A stretch of DNA of 64,000 nt from Bacillus thuringiensis (GTDB lineage: Bacteria > Bacillota > Bacilli > Bacillales > Bacillaceae_G). The stretch's first letter is position 1; the number at the start of each line of letters is the position of its first letter. Shown piece by piece: positions 62,614 to 64,000 of this stretch. Position numbers and translations under genes: made by a program. The notes below the pieces were generated by a model. It saw only the letters and a program-made list of their open reading frames with translations, did no database searches and was not told the DNA's origin. The stretch is taken from assembly GCF_022095615.2 (NCBI RefSeq), contig NZ_CP155559.1:1733501-1797500 (forward strand), read 5' to 3'.

Positions 62614-63216
62614 ATGTCAGCAACTACAACAAACTTAAAAGAAGCAATCGTGAACCGTCGTTCTATTCGTAAAGTAACAAAAAACGATGCAATTACGAAA
62701 GAAAGAATTGAAGAAGTTTTAAAAACAGCTTTACACGCACCAACATCTTTCAATATGCAAAGTGGCCGTATGGTTGTATTAATGGATGGAGAGCATGAAA
62801 AGTTTTGGGATATTGTTAAAGAAACACTAAGAGCCCGCGTACCAGCAGAAAACTTTGAAGCGACTGTAGAAAGATTAAAAGGTTTCCATACAGGTGCTGG
62901 GACTGTGTTATTCTTTGAAGATCAAGCAACAGTAGAAAAAATGCAAGAAAATGCACCATTATATAAAGATCAGTTCCCATTCTGGTCTCATCAAGGAAAT
63001 GCAATGTTACAACATACTGTATGGATGTTATTAGCAGCTGAAGGAATTGGCGCATCGTTACAACACTACAATCCAATTGTAGATGCTGAAGTTAAAGAAA
63101 CTTGGAACATTCCAGCCGAGTGGAGTTTAGTAGGACAAATGCCATTTGGTGAGCCAAATGAGCAACCGGGAGAAAGAACATTTTTACCTACTGAAGATGT
63201 AGTGAAATTTTATTAA
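62614..63216 (+). CDS. Nitroreductase-family flavoprotein
   Basis: This 200-residue protein of the FMN-dependent nitroreductase fold begins AIVNRRSIRKVTKNDAITKE (the RRS/RR-R start), with PTSFNMQSGRMVVL, WMLLAAEGIGASLQHYNP and the end PFGEP near the C terminus. It reduces nitro compounds, quinones or similar electrophiles with NAD(P)H. The start ATG 62614 has GGAGG upstream. It is the second gene of the Rrf2-regulated pair, which supports a detoxification role. Confidence 0.9.
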   Translation: MSATTTNLKEAIVNRRSIRKVTKNDAITKERIEEVLKTALHAPTSFNMQSGRMVVLMDGEHEKFWDIVKETLRARVPAENFEATVERLKGFHTGAGTVLFFEDQATVEKMQENAPLYKDQFPFWSHQGNAMLQHTVWMLLAAEGIGASLQHYNPIVDAEVKETWNIPAEWSLVGQMPFGEPNEQPGERTFLPTEDVVKFY

Positions 63217-63243
63217 GAAATTTAATATGTAAAGAGTGAAATA

Positions 63244-63284
63244 AAAGGAGAGTACATATGAGCCATATATGTACTCTCCTTTCG
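63244..63284. terminator. Terminator after the nitroreductase gene
   Basis: A perfect 16-bp stem (63244-63259 with 63267-63282) has a 7-nt loop, lying between convergent genes. Confidence 0.85.
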
Positions 63285-63361
63285 TATGTAATAGTAAACT
63301 TTTACTGCAAGAACAAATTCCTTTATATGAACCGAAGTCTTTCCTTACAATTAAAAATCTA

Positions 63362-63781
63362 TTATGTTTTTGAAATGACAGTAAACATCCCCGTCATATT
63401 TGGTGAAAAATCTTTAAAATTAAATTTCTCATAGAACGATTCTTTACCTTCTGATGCAAACAAACCGACAAACGCCTTATCAGGGGCATTTTCATGTAAG
63501 TATGTAACTAAGCGATGCATGATTTCTTTCCCGATACCATGTTTCTGATAATCCGGATGAACTACTATATCTTGAATATAGAAATAGATAGATCCATCAC
63601 CAACAATTCTCCCCATGCCGATAATTTGATCATTATCTTTGACTGTGATGCAGTGAATAGAATGCTGCAGTGAAGTATCCGCTACTTCAAAATTCATATA
63701 ATTAGTCCATCCAACAGAATCACACAAATATTTATATTCTTCTAATGTTGGAATGTTATGTTTAAACTCATATGTTTTCAA
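63362..63781 (-). CDS. GNAT-family N-acetyltransferase
   Basis: This 139-residue GNAT protein has the acetyl-CoA loop YQKHGIGKEIMHRLV (Q-x-x-G-I-G), the preceding strand YIQDIVVHP and the C-terminal SFYEKFNFKDF. It is close to the small aminoglycoside- or spermidine-type GNATs in pattern only; the acceptor is unknown. The start at 63781 has GGGTACATT upstream, a weak site. It is convergent with the nitroreductase gene. Confidence 0.85.
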   Translation of the reverse strand: MKTYEFKHNIPTLEEYKYLCDSVGWTNYMNFEVADTSLQHSIHCITVKDNDQIIGMGRIVGDGSIYFYIQDIVVHPDYQKHGIGKEIMHRLVTYLHENAPDKAFVGLFASEGKESFYEKFNFKDFSPNMTGMFTVISKT

Positions 63782-63964
63782 AATGTACCCTCCAAGCCCT
63801 TAAATTCAATAAATATATACATTCGACATTTTTTTATCTTTTCCTCTTATGTAACTGAATTCCCTTTAGCTATCGAATTTCGTATAGTTTCCTTATTTGT
63901 ATTAATTTATATGAGTTTAGGGGAAAAATATTAGAAATAATGCTATAGAAAGGGAAGTGGAAAG

Positions 63965-64000
63965 ATGAATGATGAGAAACAATATACAGTAGTGGGTACT
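63965..64000 (+). CDS. First 12 codons of a gene continuing past the window
   Basis: ATG 63965 follows GGGAAGTGG. The visible residues are MNDEKQYTVVGT, polar then beta-like. Too short to name. General-stress-type proteins of the YflT sort begin in a similar way, but that is only a guess. Confidence 0.45.
   Translation, partial: MNDEKQYTVVGT

Overview
The window reads as a chromosomal segment of a Bacillus cereus group bacterium. The base composition is AT-rich, Shine-Dalgarno sites are strong (AGGAGG type), and GTG and TTG starts are frequent. The diagnostic locus is a complete nheABC non-haemolytic enterotoxin operon (20262-23855). TrhO, KimA under a c-di-AMP riboswitch, DeoC-NupC-Pdp-Cdd, YcnJ-YcnI and CcdC all read as Bacillus proteins. 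I see no rRNA, tRNA, CRISPR array or intact insertion sequence.

Layout. 1-8800: a truncated serine hydrolase; a LytTR regulator next to a succinyl/acetyl-CoA transferase, lying between a broken and an intact copy of one GNAT gene; YunG; MtaD; an OppA-type lipoprotein; and a collapsed rap-phr quorum-sensing cassette whose phr frame is still open. 8900-13100: a VanR/VanS-like two-component system with an M23-domain membrane protein, then MntH with a candidate MntR site. 13400-19700: TrhO, a 20-bp-period tandem repeat, an unassigned membrane protein, PanE, and KimA with its riboswitch. 19700-24200: the nhe operon with candidate PlcR boxes and a hairpin between nheB and nheC. 24300-30000: an SDR/LysR pair, then a GC-richer response regulator, histidine kinase and membrane-anchored hydrolase that look acquired. 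30000-36100: the deoR-deoC-nupC-pdp-cdd nucleoside operon, a DUF2871 protein and CcdC.

36100-46100: a DUF896 protein behind a consensus promoter with an inverted repeat at its start point, membrane proteins, an esterase/LysR pair, a TauE/CcdA-like membrane protein with a BNR-type lipoprotein, aminopeptidase P, a gutted multicopper oxidase, and a five-SH3 M23 endopeptidase. 46300-58400: topoisomerase III, a DUF4153 protein, an MFS transporter behind a SAM-I riboswitch, an ACR3/BASS transporter, azoreductase, BrnQ, methylmalonyl-CoA epimerase, and YcnJ-YcnI for copper. 58400-64000: a hydrolase, an EamA/LysR pair, an Rrf2 regulator that shares a 19-bp operator with a FrnE-like DsbA/nitroreductase pair, a GNAT, and the first codons of a further gene.

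The most informative non-obvious signals are the Rrf2 operator pair, the collapsed rap-phr locus, the DUF896 promoter/operator, the matching 11-bp direct repeats at two distant promoters, and three gene remnants (GNAT, Rap, multicopper oxidase). No wholly new multi-gene system is evident. Most of the window is ordinary B. cereus group core genome with small accessory insertions.
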